In this document: in pieces, positions 46,578 to 54,159 of the stretch | Layout: each line of letters starts with the position of its first letter | Numbering within the stretch: position 1 is the first letter of the stretch | Assembly (NCBI RefSeq): GCF_002964705.1 | Contig: NZ_PQCD01000033.1 | Span: 305,757 to 369,756 of the forward strand | Length of the DNA stretch: 64,000 bases | From: Pseudoalteromonas sp. T1lg75 | Lineage (GTDB): Bacteria; Pseudomonadota; Gammaproteobacteria; Enterobacterales; Alteromonadaceae | Direction of reading: 5' to 3' | Made by a program: the position numbers and the translations under genes | The notes under the pieces: model-generated | The model's database searches: none | What the model was told of the DNA's origin: nothing | What the model saw: only the letters and a program-made list of their open reading frames with translations

Positions 46578-46718
46578 TTATTTTTCTTCACAAACCCAAA
46601 CACCTACACAGTAATTGTCAGAGCAAACGTATCCTGCATAGCGACAACTAGCTTAGGTGGCTGTTGAGGTTGCGACTAGCGCAAGAGCTAATATGATATT
46701 TTTTGTTTTGGTTTTCAT
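46578..46718 (-). pseudogene. Cysteine-rich secreted mini-gene interrupted by an in-frame stop
   Basis: Translation from the ATG at 46718 gives a signal-peptide-like MKTKTKNIILALALVATS and TAT, then a TAA at codon 22 (46653-46655). The same frame then continues ASCRYAGYVCSDNYC and VGVWVCEEK before its natural stop at 46578. One base change (TAA to CAA) would give a 46-residue precursor with cleavage near TQA-SC and four cysteines in the mature part. It precedes an ABC exporter and has its own promoter (46784-46812). This fits a disulfide-containing peptide. Whether the stop is real, an error or read through cannot be told. Confidence 0.5.
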
Positions 46719-46783
46719 AAAATTTCCATTTTAAGTTTATTTGATTATGTGGCAGGTACCTTGCCGAATGAAAGCGCGACCGA

Positions 46784-46812
46784 ATTAAATCATTTAAACT
46801 ATTAGTTATCAA
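46784..46812 (-). promoter_or_regulatory. Predicted sigma-70 promoter for the mini-gene operon
   Basis: On the minus strand the -35 is TTGATA (46812-46807) and the -10 is TTTAAT (46789-46784), with exactly 17 bases between. Transcription would begin near 46777, giving a leader of about 59 bases. Confidence 0.55.
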
Positions 46813-46931
46813 TTGTTTATATTTTTTTAACAAGTGGCCGGTGATATTACTGTGAAATTGGTAAAAGAGTGGATGAGAGAATAGACAGCATCAAAGGTCG
46901 CCAGACCCTACAAACCGAAAAGCCTGAATCT

Positions 46932-46953
46932 GTCATTTAAGTAAATGAAAAAT
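46932..46953. repeat. 22-base direct repeat, right copy
   Basis: It runs GTCATTTAA, then GT, then AAATGAAAAAT, and matches 41714-41735 at 20 of 22 bases in the same orientation. Confidence 0.55.
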
Positions 46954-46995
46954 ATGATATGTTTTTAACCAGTTGCATTGAATGAGCACTCGTTT

Positions 46996-47445
46996 ATGAC
47001 CAGCGTCTGGCTATTACTTGGTTTGGCTGTGGCCCTTATTATCATGATTACCTTCGCACGGCGTGGGCTTTGGGCCAGTCGTAAGGGTTATCCCCTGTTG
47101 CTTGCCAGCTTCCCCCTTTATTACTGGCTTTTTGCTCTCTGGGCCATGGACTTTCAGGCGTTGCTCTATGAAGCGGCCACCGCCGTGGTCTTTTTTCTGC
47201 TCGCCGGGTGGGCCATTATAAGTCGTAATCCGGCCCGTTGGTGGCTGGTGGGGCTCGGGATGTTTTTACATGCTGGCTATGATTTCTATCACGATACCCT
47301 CTTTAGTAATGCCGGCACGCCCATCTGGTGGCCACAATTTTGCGGCATGGTGGATCTGGTGTTGGCCCTGTACTTATGTGCGCTGGCGGCCAGTTCCGGC
47401 GCGCTCAGGCTGCCGGGGCAGCGTCTGATCCACAAAGAACAATGA
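46996..47445 (+). CDS. Small integral membrane protein, unknown
   Basis: This is a protein of 149 residues from the ATG at 46996, chosen over an in-frame TTG at 46978. Four to five hydrophobic segments are visible: VWLLLGLAVALIIMITFA, YPLLLASFPLYYWLFALW, ALLYEAATAVVFFLLAGWAI, WWLVGLGMFLHAGYDFYHD and MVDLVLALYLCALAASS. The HAGYDFYHD stretch with two histidines and two aspartates between helices is a possible metal or proton site. Similar four-helix proteins of unknown role occur in marine gammaproteobacteria. No neighbour suggests a function. Confidence 0.7.
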   Translation: MTSVWLLLGLAVALIIMITFARRGLWASRKGYPLLLASFPLYYWLFALWAMDFQALLYEAATAVVFFLLAGWAIISRNPARWWLVGLGMFLHAGYDFYHDTLFSNAGTPIWWPQFCGMVDLVLALYLCALAASSGALRLPGQRLIHKEQ

Positions 47446-47478
47446 CGGCGCGCCATTACAAGGCGGCAAAATAAGCTA

Positions 47479-47503
47479 AGGTTAATAAGGAAAATTAACC
47501 TTA
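47479..47503. promoter_or_regulatory. Inverted repeat before the DUF4019 gene
   Basis: AAGGTTAAT and ATTAACCTT form perfect nine-base arms around AAGGAAA, 18 bases before the start codon. It could be an operator or a leader hairpin that hides the translation start region. Confidence 0.5.
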
Positions 47504-47520
47504 AATAAAAAGGACTTATA

Positions 47521-47916
47521 ATGAAAACACTCTTCGTAATTTTGAGCCTGATGGTGACTAGCCTAAGTTGGGCCGGGCAAACGCCGAGCGTGGAAGTGGC
47601 GAAATCCTGGCTCGGCGGCATAGATGCAGGTCAATATGAACAAAGCTGGGATGAGGCCGGAGCGCTTTTTCAGGAGCAGGTCACCAAGGACCAATGGCGT
47701 GACATCATCAAGGCGGTACGCTCGCCCTTGGGTAAGGTTATCAGCCGCACCGAATTGGGCCGTCAAAACTTTACTTCTTTGCCAGGTGCCCCAGAAGGTG
47801 AATACCTGGTGGTGCAATTTCAAACCGAATTCGCCAATAAGGCGGGAGCCATAGAGACCCTGACATTGAGTAAAAATCAGGAGCAATGGCGTCCGGTGGG
47901 TTACTTTATCAAGTAG
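47521..47916 (+). CDS. DUF4019 family exported protein
   Basis: This is a 131-residue protein with a signal peptide ending in SWA-GQ. The mature part matches the DUF4019 pattern: a WLGGIDAGQYEQSWDEAG opening, a middle RSPLGKVISRTELGRQNFTSLPGAPEGEYLVVQFQTEF and a closing WRPVGYFIK. The fold is probably NTF2-like. The role of the family is not known; members are periplasmic. AAGGAC precedes the ATG. Confidence 0.85.
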   Translation: MKTLFVILSLMVTSLSWAGQTPSVEVAKSWLGGIDAGQYEQSWDEAGALFQEQVTKDQWRDIIKAVRSPLGKVISRTELGRQNFTSLPGAPEGEYLVVQFQTEFANKAGAIETLTLSKNQEQWRPVGYFIK

Positions 47917-47976
47917 CCACTAGAGTTTATAAATAAGCCTATTTAGGCTCAGGGGTAAACTAATCAAGGAAGGAGT

Positions 47977-48909
47977 ATGAAGGCAATATTAAGTATTGAT
48001 GGCGGCGGAATTCGCGGCGTGCTACCAGCGCTGGTGCTGGCGCACATTGAAACACGCGTGGGTCGCCCCGTTGCCCAGTGCTTTGATCTGATCGCCGGCA
48101 CCTCGACCGGAGGAATTCTTGCTTTGGGCCTGGGTAAGGATAACGGTGAGGGGGTACCGCAATACAGCGCCCAGGCGCTGGCGGATATGTATGAACAGCA
48201 CGGCAAGGAAATATTTTCACGCTCCCTGTGGCGCGGCGTGTCTTCGGTGGGGGGGTTACTCGATGAAACCTATACCCATAAAGGCCTGGAACGCCTGCTT
48301 GAACATTACTTTGACGACGAGCCCCTGGGGGCGTCGCTGACCCGATTACTGCTTACCAGCTATGATATTCATAACCGTAAGCCGTTGTTTTTAAAAAGTT
48401 GGCGTCAAGAGCATCGCGCCGTTTTGATGCGCCACGCGGCGCGGGCCACCTCCGCCGCGCCCACCTATTTTGAACCGGCCCATATTCCCGTCGATGGTGC
48501 CAAGCGCGCCCTGGTCGATGGCGGCGTATTTATTAATTCGCCCTCGGTGTCGGCCTATGCCGAGGCGCAACGCATTTTCCCCGAAGAAAAGGAGTTTCTG
48601 CTTGTCTCTATCGGCACCGGTGAGCTCAATCGCCCCATTGAACTGCGCGACGCCAAGGATTGGGGCAAGGCCGGCTGGGTGGCACCCCTGTTAAGTTGTA
48701 TCTTTGATGGCGTGGCGGATGCCGCCGACTACCAAATGGATAAGCTATTGGGGGACAACTACATTCGCTTGCAAACCACCCTGGACCTGGCTTCCGATGA
48801 TATGGACGATGTCACTCGGGGTAACATCGCCAATCTAAAATCCGAGGCCGCTAGGCTGTTAAAGACCCATAAAACAGAGCTGGACCTCGTTTGCCAGCAT
48901 CTTGCCTAA
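47977..48909 (+). CDS. Patatin-like phospholipase
   Basis: This is a 310-residue patatin-family lipid acyl hydrolase. The oxyanion motif is DGGGIRG (residues 8-14), the nucleophile lies in GTSTGG and the catalytic Asp in VDGGVFINSPS. There is no signal peptide, so it acts in the cytoplasm or is delivered otherwise. Bacterial patatins of this cytosolic type include CapV-like effectors and plain phospholipases. No CD-NTase (CBASS) gene is adjacent, so a defence role is unsupported. AAGGAG precedes the ATG, and the end overlaps the convergent EamA gene by four bases. Confidence 0.9.
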   Translation: MKAILSIDGGGIRGVLPALVLAHIETRVGRPVAQCFDLIAGTSTGGILALGLGKDNGEGVPQYSAQALADMYEQHGKEIFSRSLWRGVSSVGGLLDETYTHKGLERLLEHYFDDEPLGASLTRLLLTSYDIHNRKPLFLKSWRQEHRAVLMRHAARATSAAPTYFEPAHIPVDGAKRALVDGGVFINSPSVSAYAEAQRIFPEEKEFLLVSIGTGELNRPIELRDAKDWGKAGWVAPLLSCIFDGVADAADYQMDKLLGDNYIRLQTTLDLASDDMDDVTRGNIANLKSEAARLLKTHKTELDLVCQHLA

Positions 48910-49778
48910 TCAGTTTCGCTCTTGCTTTCGGGCTGCATTGAACTGCCGATGGAGGCGATGATCACCAGGGCAATGGCGAGCCATTGCAGTGGCGTGAGTA
49001 ATTCGCTAAGGATCAAAAAGCCGGCCAATGCGGCGATGGCGGGCTCCATGCTCATCATCACGCTAAAGCCTTGTGCCGGCATATTGCGCAGCGCCACCAT
49101 CTCTAGGGTATAGGGCAGGGCGCTGGACATAATCGCAACCAGAATCCCAAGCGGGATCACTTCCCAGCTCAGCAGCGCCATGCCTTGGTGTGCGGCGCCA
49201 TAGGGTACTAGCACCATGGCTGCCACCGTCATGCCCAGGGCCACGGTGCGCCCGCCAGAGCTTTGAGTGCCGGTGCGCTTGCCAAATAAAATATACCCGG
49301 CCCAACAGGCGCCGGCGATTAGCGCCAAGGCGACACCCACGGGATCAAGACCGGTTTCGGCATCGATTTCCGGCAATAGCAGAATAATCCCGGTGATGGC
49401 AAAGGCCACCCACAGCAGATCCCGTTTACGTTTTGAGCTCAATAGCGCCACCGCCAGTGGCCCGGTGAATTCCAATGCCACACCGATACCCAAGGGAATA
49501 CGCTCGATGGCGTAATAGAAGGTGATGTTCATGCCGCCTAAACACAGGCCATAGACGATAATGCTGCGCCATTGCTGGCCCTCTGGCAGCGCCTTCCAGG
49601 GACGAAATACAAGACACAGCACCAGGGCCGAAAAACCCAGGCGCAGCGCCGTGGTGCCTTCGGGGCCAATCAAGGGAAATAGTTGCTTGGCGATAGAGGC
49701 ACCGGACTGAATGGTAACCATGGCCAGTAAAACACAGCCAATGGCGGTGAGGAGCACACGGTGGTGAGCGAAAAACAT
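48906..49778 (-). CDS. EamA family exporter, RhtA-like
   Basis: This is a 290-residue drug/metabolite transporter with ten membrane helices in two EamA repeats. The stretch FPLIGPEGTTALRLGFSALVLCLVFRPW, YAIERIPLGIGVALEFTGPLAVALL and YTLEMVALRNMPAQGFSVMMSMEPAIAALAGFLIL match RhtA, the threonine/homoserine exporter. Amino acid export is therefore the likely role. With the ThrE-type gene at 8.6 kb, the window carries two amino acid exporters. It converges on the patatin gene. Confidence 0.9.
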   Translation of the reverse strand: MFFAHHRVLLTAIGCVLLAMVTIQSGASIAKQLFPLIGPEGTTALRLGFSALVLCLVFRPWKALPEGQQWRSIIVYGLCLGGMNITFYYAIERIPLGIGVALEFTGPLAVALLSSKRKRDLLWVAFAITGIILLLPEIDAETGLDPVGVALALIAGACWAGYILFGKRTGTQSSGGRTVALGMTVAAMVLVPYGAAHQGMALLSWEVIPLGILVAIMSSALPYTLEMVALRNMPAQGFSVMMSMEPAIAALAGFLILSELLTPLQWLAIALVIIASIGSSMQPESKSETD

Positions 49779-49987
49779 GTTGGAAACCCGTGTTTAATGA
49801 AGTGGCGCTAGTGTAGCTAAGCCCCTTGTTTGGGTAAATACTGCAAAGCGCCACTGGTCGTATTTTTATTGGTTTTGGTCTAAACCACTTATGCCCCGGT
49901 GCTTATCAAGCTATCGGCACTACCCTAGCGAGGGCTAGGTTGTTACACTGCTGGATTCGTATTGGTTTGTGTTGCTGGAGACATTGG

Positions 49988-51697
49988 GTGTCGCATCAGT
50001 TGATAAAGTTTTCTGCCTATCTGGTGTTGTTTGTATTCGGCCTTGGGTTAACTCACACCCTGACTCAAGAGCAACTGCTGGAGCAAAATCAAGAGCGAAC
50101 CGCCCGCCATGCCAGTGCGCTCAATGAATATATTCACAGTGAATTTACCCGCTTTAGTAATATCGTGTCGTTTTTGAGCAGTAGCGCCTTGGTACAACAG
50201 GCTCTTAAAAATGGTCAACAAGGTCACGCCGTCGACCGTTACCTGAGCGATGTGCAACAGGCCAGCGGCGCCTCCGATGTCTATCTGTTAAATGTGCAAG
50301 GAACCGTGGTGGCCAGCAGCAACTGGCACCTGCCGCACAGCTATAAGGGCAATAATTTTGCCTTTCGCCCGTACTTTGCCCGCGCCATGGCCGGAGAAAC
50401 CGTGATTGACTTCGCCCTTGGCCAACGTTCGATGCGCCGCGGCTTTTATTTTTCCAAGGCGGTTAATTTTGCCGAGGGCGGTCGTGGCGTTATCGTGCTG
50501 AAGGTCAACGCCAGTAAATTTGAAACCGATAAGGCTCGTTTAGACACGGGCGAAGAGAGCCATTTTGTCCTGCTTGATGCTAATGATGTGGTGCTGCTCT
50601 CCGATTATCCCGACTGGCAATTGCGCGCCGGTAAAGCACTCAGCACTGAGGTGCAGCAGCAGGTGGCCCAGTCGCAGCAGTTTTTAGGGCAGGCGATCAC
50701 GCCGTTAAAATGGCGCTGGCTGGCCGACGATGGTCAACTTATCGCCGAGCAGCGCCGTTATTTGGTCAGCGCCTCGACCTTGGAGGGGACCTCCTATCGG
50801 CTGCTGATGCTCAGTCCTATCGTTCCCTTTAACGAGGTGCACGCGGCGCGTTTGGGTCTGGCCATGTTACTGCTGCTACTGGTGATTGCGCTTGTCGAAT
50901 ACCTGTCGGTCAAGGTCGCAGGCTATCGGCAACTGTTATTTAGTCAACGCACGCTGGAAGAGCAGGTGCAGGAGCGTACCCGGGAGTTAGAGCAGGCCCA
51001 GGACGCGCTGATCCGTGCCACCAAGCTGGCCACCATAGGCCAGTTGAGTGCCAGTGTGAATCATGAAATCAATCAGCCGCTCAGTGCCATGAGCGCCTAT
51101 GTGGCCGCGTGCAAACGCCTGCTGATGCGCTCTGAGCCGGAGAAGGCGATGGAAAACCTGCAGTTGATAGAGCAGTTGATCCGCCGCGTGCACGCCATCG
51201 CCGGCCAGCTTAAATCCTTTAGTCAAAAGCGTCCGGTGAAGATGCAACGCATCTCGCTGCAACAAAGCGTGCAAAATGCCCTCTTGGTAGTTGGCCCCGA
51301 GCTCAATAAACATCATGTCAGTGTGCATGAATCCGGGCTCGAGGTGTCGGTGTGGGTCGACCCTTACCAGTTTGAGCAGGTGCTGGTGAACTTGCTATCC
51401 AATGCCTGTCAGGCCATGGAGCACAGCCAGGATAAATGGCTGCGTCTGGAAGCCGGTAGCAATGAGGGCAAGGTGTACTTGTCCATTATCGATAATGGTC
51501 CGGGCATCGACCAGCATGCCTTAAACACCATTTTCGAGCCCTTCTATACCACTAAGTCGGAACATGGTTTAGGCTTGGGGCTGTCAATTTCAAAACAAAT
51601 TATCGAATCCTTTCAGGGTAACCTCAGCGCCCATAATCATCGTGATGGCGGCGCCGAATTTTTGCTTAGCCTGCACCAACAAGAGCCACAATCATGA
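49988..51697 (+). CDS. dctB: DctB-type C4-dicarboxylate sensor histidine kinase
   Basis: This is a 569-residue sensor kinase from the GTG at 49988 (GGAG upstream). Two membrane helices (LIKFSAYLVLFVFGLGL and LGLAMLLLLLVIALVEYLSV) enclose a periplasmic double-PAS sensor with NFAFRPYFARAMAGETVIDFALGQRSMRRGFYFSKAV, as in DctB. A coiled coil leads to the phosphoacceptor region (LATIGQLSASVNHEINQPLSAM) and ATPase motifs LLSNACQAME, DNGPGID and GLGLGLSISKQII. It senses succinate, fumarate or malate outside the cell. The stop overlaps the DctD start (ATGA). Confidence 0.92.
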   Translation: MSHQLIKFSAYLVLFVFGLGLTHTLTQEQLLEQNQERTARHASALNEYIHSEFTRFSNIVSFLSSSALVQQALKNGQQGHAVDRYLSDVQQASGASDVYLLNVQGTVVASSNWHLPHSYKGNNFAFRPYFARAMAGETVIDFALGQRSMRRGFYFSKAVNFAEGGRGVIVLKVNASKFETDKARLDTGEESHFVLLDANDVVLLSDYPDWQLRAGKALSTEVQQQVAQSQQFLGQAITPLKWRWLADDGQLIAEQRRYLVSASTLEGTSYRLLMLSPIVPFNEVHAARLGLAMLLLLLVIALVEYLSVKVAGYRQLLFSQRTLEEQVQERTRELEQAQDALIRATKLATIGQLSASVNHEINQPLSAMSAYVAACKRLLMRSEPEKAMENLQLIEQLIRRVHAIAGQLKSFSQKRPVKMQRISLQQSVQNALLVVGPELNKHHVSVHESGLEVSVWVDPYQFEQVLVNLLSNACQAMEHSQDKWLRLEAGSNEGKVYLSIIDNGPGIDQHALNTIFEPFYTTKSEHGLGLGLSISKQIIESFQGNLSAHNHRDGGAEFLLSLHQQEPQS

Positions 51698-53034
51698 GCC
51701 GAGAACAAACCATTTATGTTATTGATGACGAAGCCAGCATTCGTCATTCGCTACAACAACTGCTCGAGCTTGAGGGCTATCGGGTGCAATGTTTCGACGA
51801 TGCTAGCAAGGCCTTGCATAGCCTTAATCGCCGCTTTGATGGCGTGGTACTCAGCGATATCAGCATGCCAAATATGGATGGCATCAGCTTTTTGCAGCAG
51901 GTGCAGCAATTTGACTCCGAGCTGCCGGTGATCTTTTTGACCGGTTATGCCGATGTCAGTACCGCGGTAAAGGCCATGCAACTGGGCGCCTATGATCTGT
52001 TTGAAAAGCCGATTACCGAGCAGCTCCTTGATTGCCTGGCGCGCGCCCTAGATAAGCGCACCCTGGTGTTGGAAAACCGCCAACTAAAACGCCAGGTGCA
52101 AAAACAATCGGCACCCGGGGTACGGATTTTGGGCGAGACCCAACAAATGCAGCAGATGATGCAACTACTTGATGCGGTAATAGACACTCCGGCGGACGTG
52201 CTGATTGAAGGGGAAACCGGCACCGGCAAGGAGCTGGTCGCCCGCTACCTGCATGAGCAAAGCCAGCGTGCCAATCATCACTTTGTCGCCATTAACTGTG
52301 GCGCCATTCCCGAGCAGCTGATAGAAAGCGAACTTTTTGGTGCCGCCAGTGGCGCCTACACCGGCGCCAATCAGGCCCGCGAGGGGAAGTTCACCTATGC
52401 CAATGGTGGCACCGTCTTTTTGGATGAAATCGAAGCCATGTCGCCAAGCCTGCAGGTGAAGCTGCTACGGGTGTTGGAAGAGCGTCAGGTGACGCCGGTG
52501 GGCAGCAATCAGGGCATTGAGCTCGATATTCGCGTGGTGGCCGCCACCAAGGTCGACCTGCAAACCCTGGTCGATGCCGGGCAGTTCCGCGCCGATCTGT
52601 ATTTTCGTCTTAATCTGGTGAAGGTGCCGATCCCGGCGCTGCGCCAGCGTAAGGCGGATATTCCTTTGCTTTATCAGCATTTTTTATCCATCGCCGCAAC
52701 CCGTTTTCATAAACCAACCCAGCCGCTCAGTGATGAGCTGCGGGCGCGGTTAATGCAGTATGACTGGCCAGGCAATGTGCGCGAGCTGCGTAATCATGCC
52801 GAGCGCACCTTGTTGCTGGGTGAGCAGTTGGCGCAGCAATCCGACGGGACACAGGAGCAGGAAGTCTTGAGTCTGGCGCAAAAAGTGGCCTATTACGAGC
52901 AATCGCTGATCGAAGATGCGCTGGCCCAAAGTCAGGGTAGCATTAAAGAGGCGATGGCATTATTGCAAATACCGCGCAAAACCCTGTACGACAAAATGGC
53001 CAAATATGGTTTACAACGCACCATGTACACCTAA
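51694..53034 (+). CDS. dctD: DctD-type sigma-54-dependent response regulator
   Basis: This is a 446-residue activator. The receiver domain has the phosphoacceptor Asp in GVVLSDISMPNMDG. The AAA+ domain carries Walker A GETGTGKE, the sigma-54 contact loop as GAYTGA (the usual form is GAFTGA) and Walker B VFLDEIEAM. A Fis-type HTH closes the protein (SIKEAMALLQIPRKTLYDKMAKYGL). It should activate the downstream porin and transporter genes. The Phe-to-Tyr change in the contact loop occurs in other active members. Confidence 0.93.
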   Translation: MSREQTIYVIDDEASIRHSLQQLLELEGYRVQCFDDASKALHSLNRRFDGVVLSDISMPNMDGISFLQQVQQFDSELPVIFLTGYADVSTAVKAMQLGAYDLFEKPITEQLLDCLARALDKRTLVLENRQLKRQVQKQSAPGVRILGETQQMQQMMQLLDAVIDTPADVLIEGETGTGKELVARYLHEQSQRANHHFVAINCGAIPEQLIESELFGAASGAYTGANQAREGKFTYANGGTVFLDEIEAMSPSLQVKLLRVLEERQVTPVGSNQGIELDIRVVAATKVDLQTLVDAGQFRADLYFRLNLVKVPIPALRQRKADIPLLYQHFLSIAATRFHKPTQPLSDELRARLMQYDWPGNVRELRNHAERTLLLGEQLAQQSDGTQEQEVLSLAQKVAYYEQSLIEDALAQSQGSIKEAMALLQIPRKTLYDKMAKYGLQRTMYT

Positions 53035-53071
53035 CCCTTGTGTGGGTTTGGTGATAAATACGTAAATCGGT

Positions 53072-53087
53072 GTGCGGGAATCCGCAC
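53072..53087. promoter_or_regulatory. DctD-type upstream activator site
   Basis: GTGCGG and CCGCAC surround GAAT, and the left arm extends to TGTGCGG. This is close to the DctD binding sites known upstream of dctA in rhizobia. It lies about 80 bases before the sigma-54-like promoter. Confidence 0.65.
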
Positions 53088-53150
53088 GTTTATTCCGATG
53101 TATTTCCATGATTTATCCATAACTCATTGTAAAATATGAATTAAAAAAGT

Positions 53151-53166
53151 TGGTTGGGTTTTTGTA
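53151..53166 (+). promoter_or_regulatory. Sigma-54-like promoter of the porin gene
   Basis: TGGTTG, five bases, then TTGTA matches the GG at -24 and the TTG of the -12 box, with T in place of the usual C. The porin start codon is 34 bases further on. A DctD site lies upstream. Confidence 0.5.
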
Positions 53167-53199
53167 TGTGTCTTTGTTAACAACAAGTAGGATACAGCA

Positions 53200-54147
53200 A
53201 TGATAAAACAACTAACATTTTCCAGCGCCGCCATGCTTATGGCTGGTGCCACCACCGTCCACGCGGCCGACTATGACATCTACGGCAAGGCGGAGGTGCA
53301 GATTGCCCACACCGATAAAGGGGTGATGCGCTATACCGAGGAAGGTACCCAGATAGATGCACCCTTTTCGCGCATCGGCGTCAAGGGTCAGCACGCCCTG
53401 AACGACACCACCCACTTAGTTTTTAAATACGAGGTACAGGTAAAGGGCTTTGATGGCGACTCAACCAATGACCCGTTTTCAGCCCGTAACACCTATGTTG
53501 GCGTGCAATCTCAATACGGCACCGTGCTGGTGGGGCGCAACGACACCCGCTTTAAATACTCCGAAGGCAAGGTGGATCAGTTTAACGAAAACCAGGGCGA
53601 TATCGCCCAGGTGTTGTCCGGTCAATCCCGGGTGGGCGACAGCATCACCTACAGTACGCCGAAATTTGGGCTTTGGGCGGCGGCGTTGACCTGGGTTCCC
53701 AAAGATGACAGCAACAGCGAAGACAATGGTGTGGCGGCGCTAGTAAGCTATGGCGACCGCGGCCTTAAGCGCACCCCTTACTTTGTTGCTCTGAGCTACT
53801 CCGATGCCCTGGGCGATTTACAGGCCACTCGTTTCACGGCCGCCTATCGCTGGCAGCAGCTGCAACTGGGCGCCATCGTTCAACGCAGCGAAAACCTGGC
53901 CGGCGATAAAGAGGGCGATGGCCTGGTACTGAGTGCACGCTACTGGCTCAGCGACGCCTGGCAGCCCAAGTTGCAATACAGCCGTGATGACAGCGGCCTG
54001 CGCCATGAGGGGGATGCCGAGCAGTTTACGGTGGGCGTTGACTATGTGGTCGACAAGCAAACCACCTTTTATCTCCTTGCCAGCCAATTGGAACTCGATA
54101 CCAGCGATGACACCAGCACCGCTTTGGGTCTAAAGTATATGTTCTAA
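53200..54147 (+). CDS. Gram-negative porin
   Basis: This is a 315-residue outer-membrane porin with a signal peptide ending in VHA-AD. The mature start DYDIYGKAEVQIAHTD, strand patterns such as FSRIGVKGQHALNDTTHLVFKYEVQVKG, the NTYVGVQSQYGTVLVGRND turn and the C-terminal ALGLKYMF with terminal Phe are typical of 16-strand porins. The gene lies between DctBD and the dicarboxylate transporter with a 12-base gap to the latter, so it probably allows dicarboxylates into the periplasm. Confidence 0.92.
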   Translation: MIKQLTFSSAAMLMAGATTVHAADYDIYGKAEVQIAHTDKGVMRYTEEGTQIDAPFSRIGVKGQHALNDTTHLVFKYEVQVKGFDGDSTNDPFSARNTYVGVQSQYGTVLVGRNDTRFKYSEGKVDQFNENQGDIAQVLSGQSRVGDSITYSTPKFGLWAAALTWVPKDDSNSEDNGVAALVSYGDRGLKRTPYFVALSYSDALGDLQATRFTAAYRWQQLQLGAIVQRSENLAGDKEGDGLVLSARYWLSDAWQPKLQYSRDDSGLRHEGDAEQFTVGVDYVVDKQTTFYLLASQLELDTSDDTSTALGLKYMF

Positions 54148-54159
54148 GGGGAGCGACAA

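Larger units (their letters stand above)
46719..46995. other. AT-rich divergent region upstream of the mini-gene
   Basis: This stretch holds the mini-gene promoter, the right copy of the 22-base direct repeat and the likely leader of the plus-strand membrane protein. No additional gene with a ribosome-binding site was found. Confidence 0.5.

Noticed and set aside
46648-46833. 61-residue minus-strand frame over the mini-gene
   Set aside because: Out of frame with the leader and cysteine-rich segments and covers the predicted promoter; the signal-bearing frame is more coherent.
47977-48909. CBASS-type patatin effector
   Set aside because: No CD-NTase or accessory defence gene adjoins; neighbours are a DUF4019 protein and an amino acid exporter.
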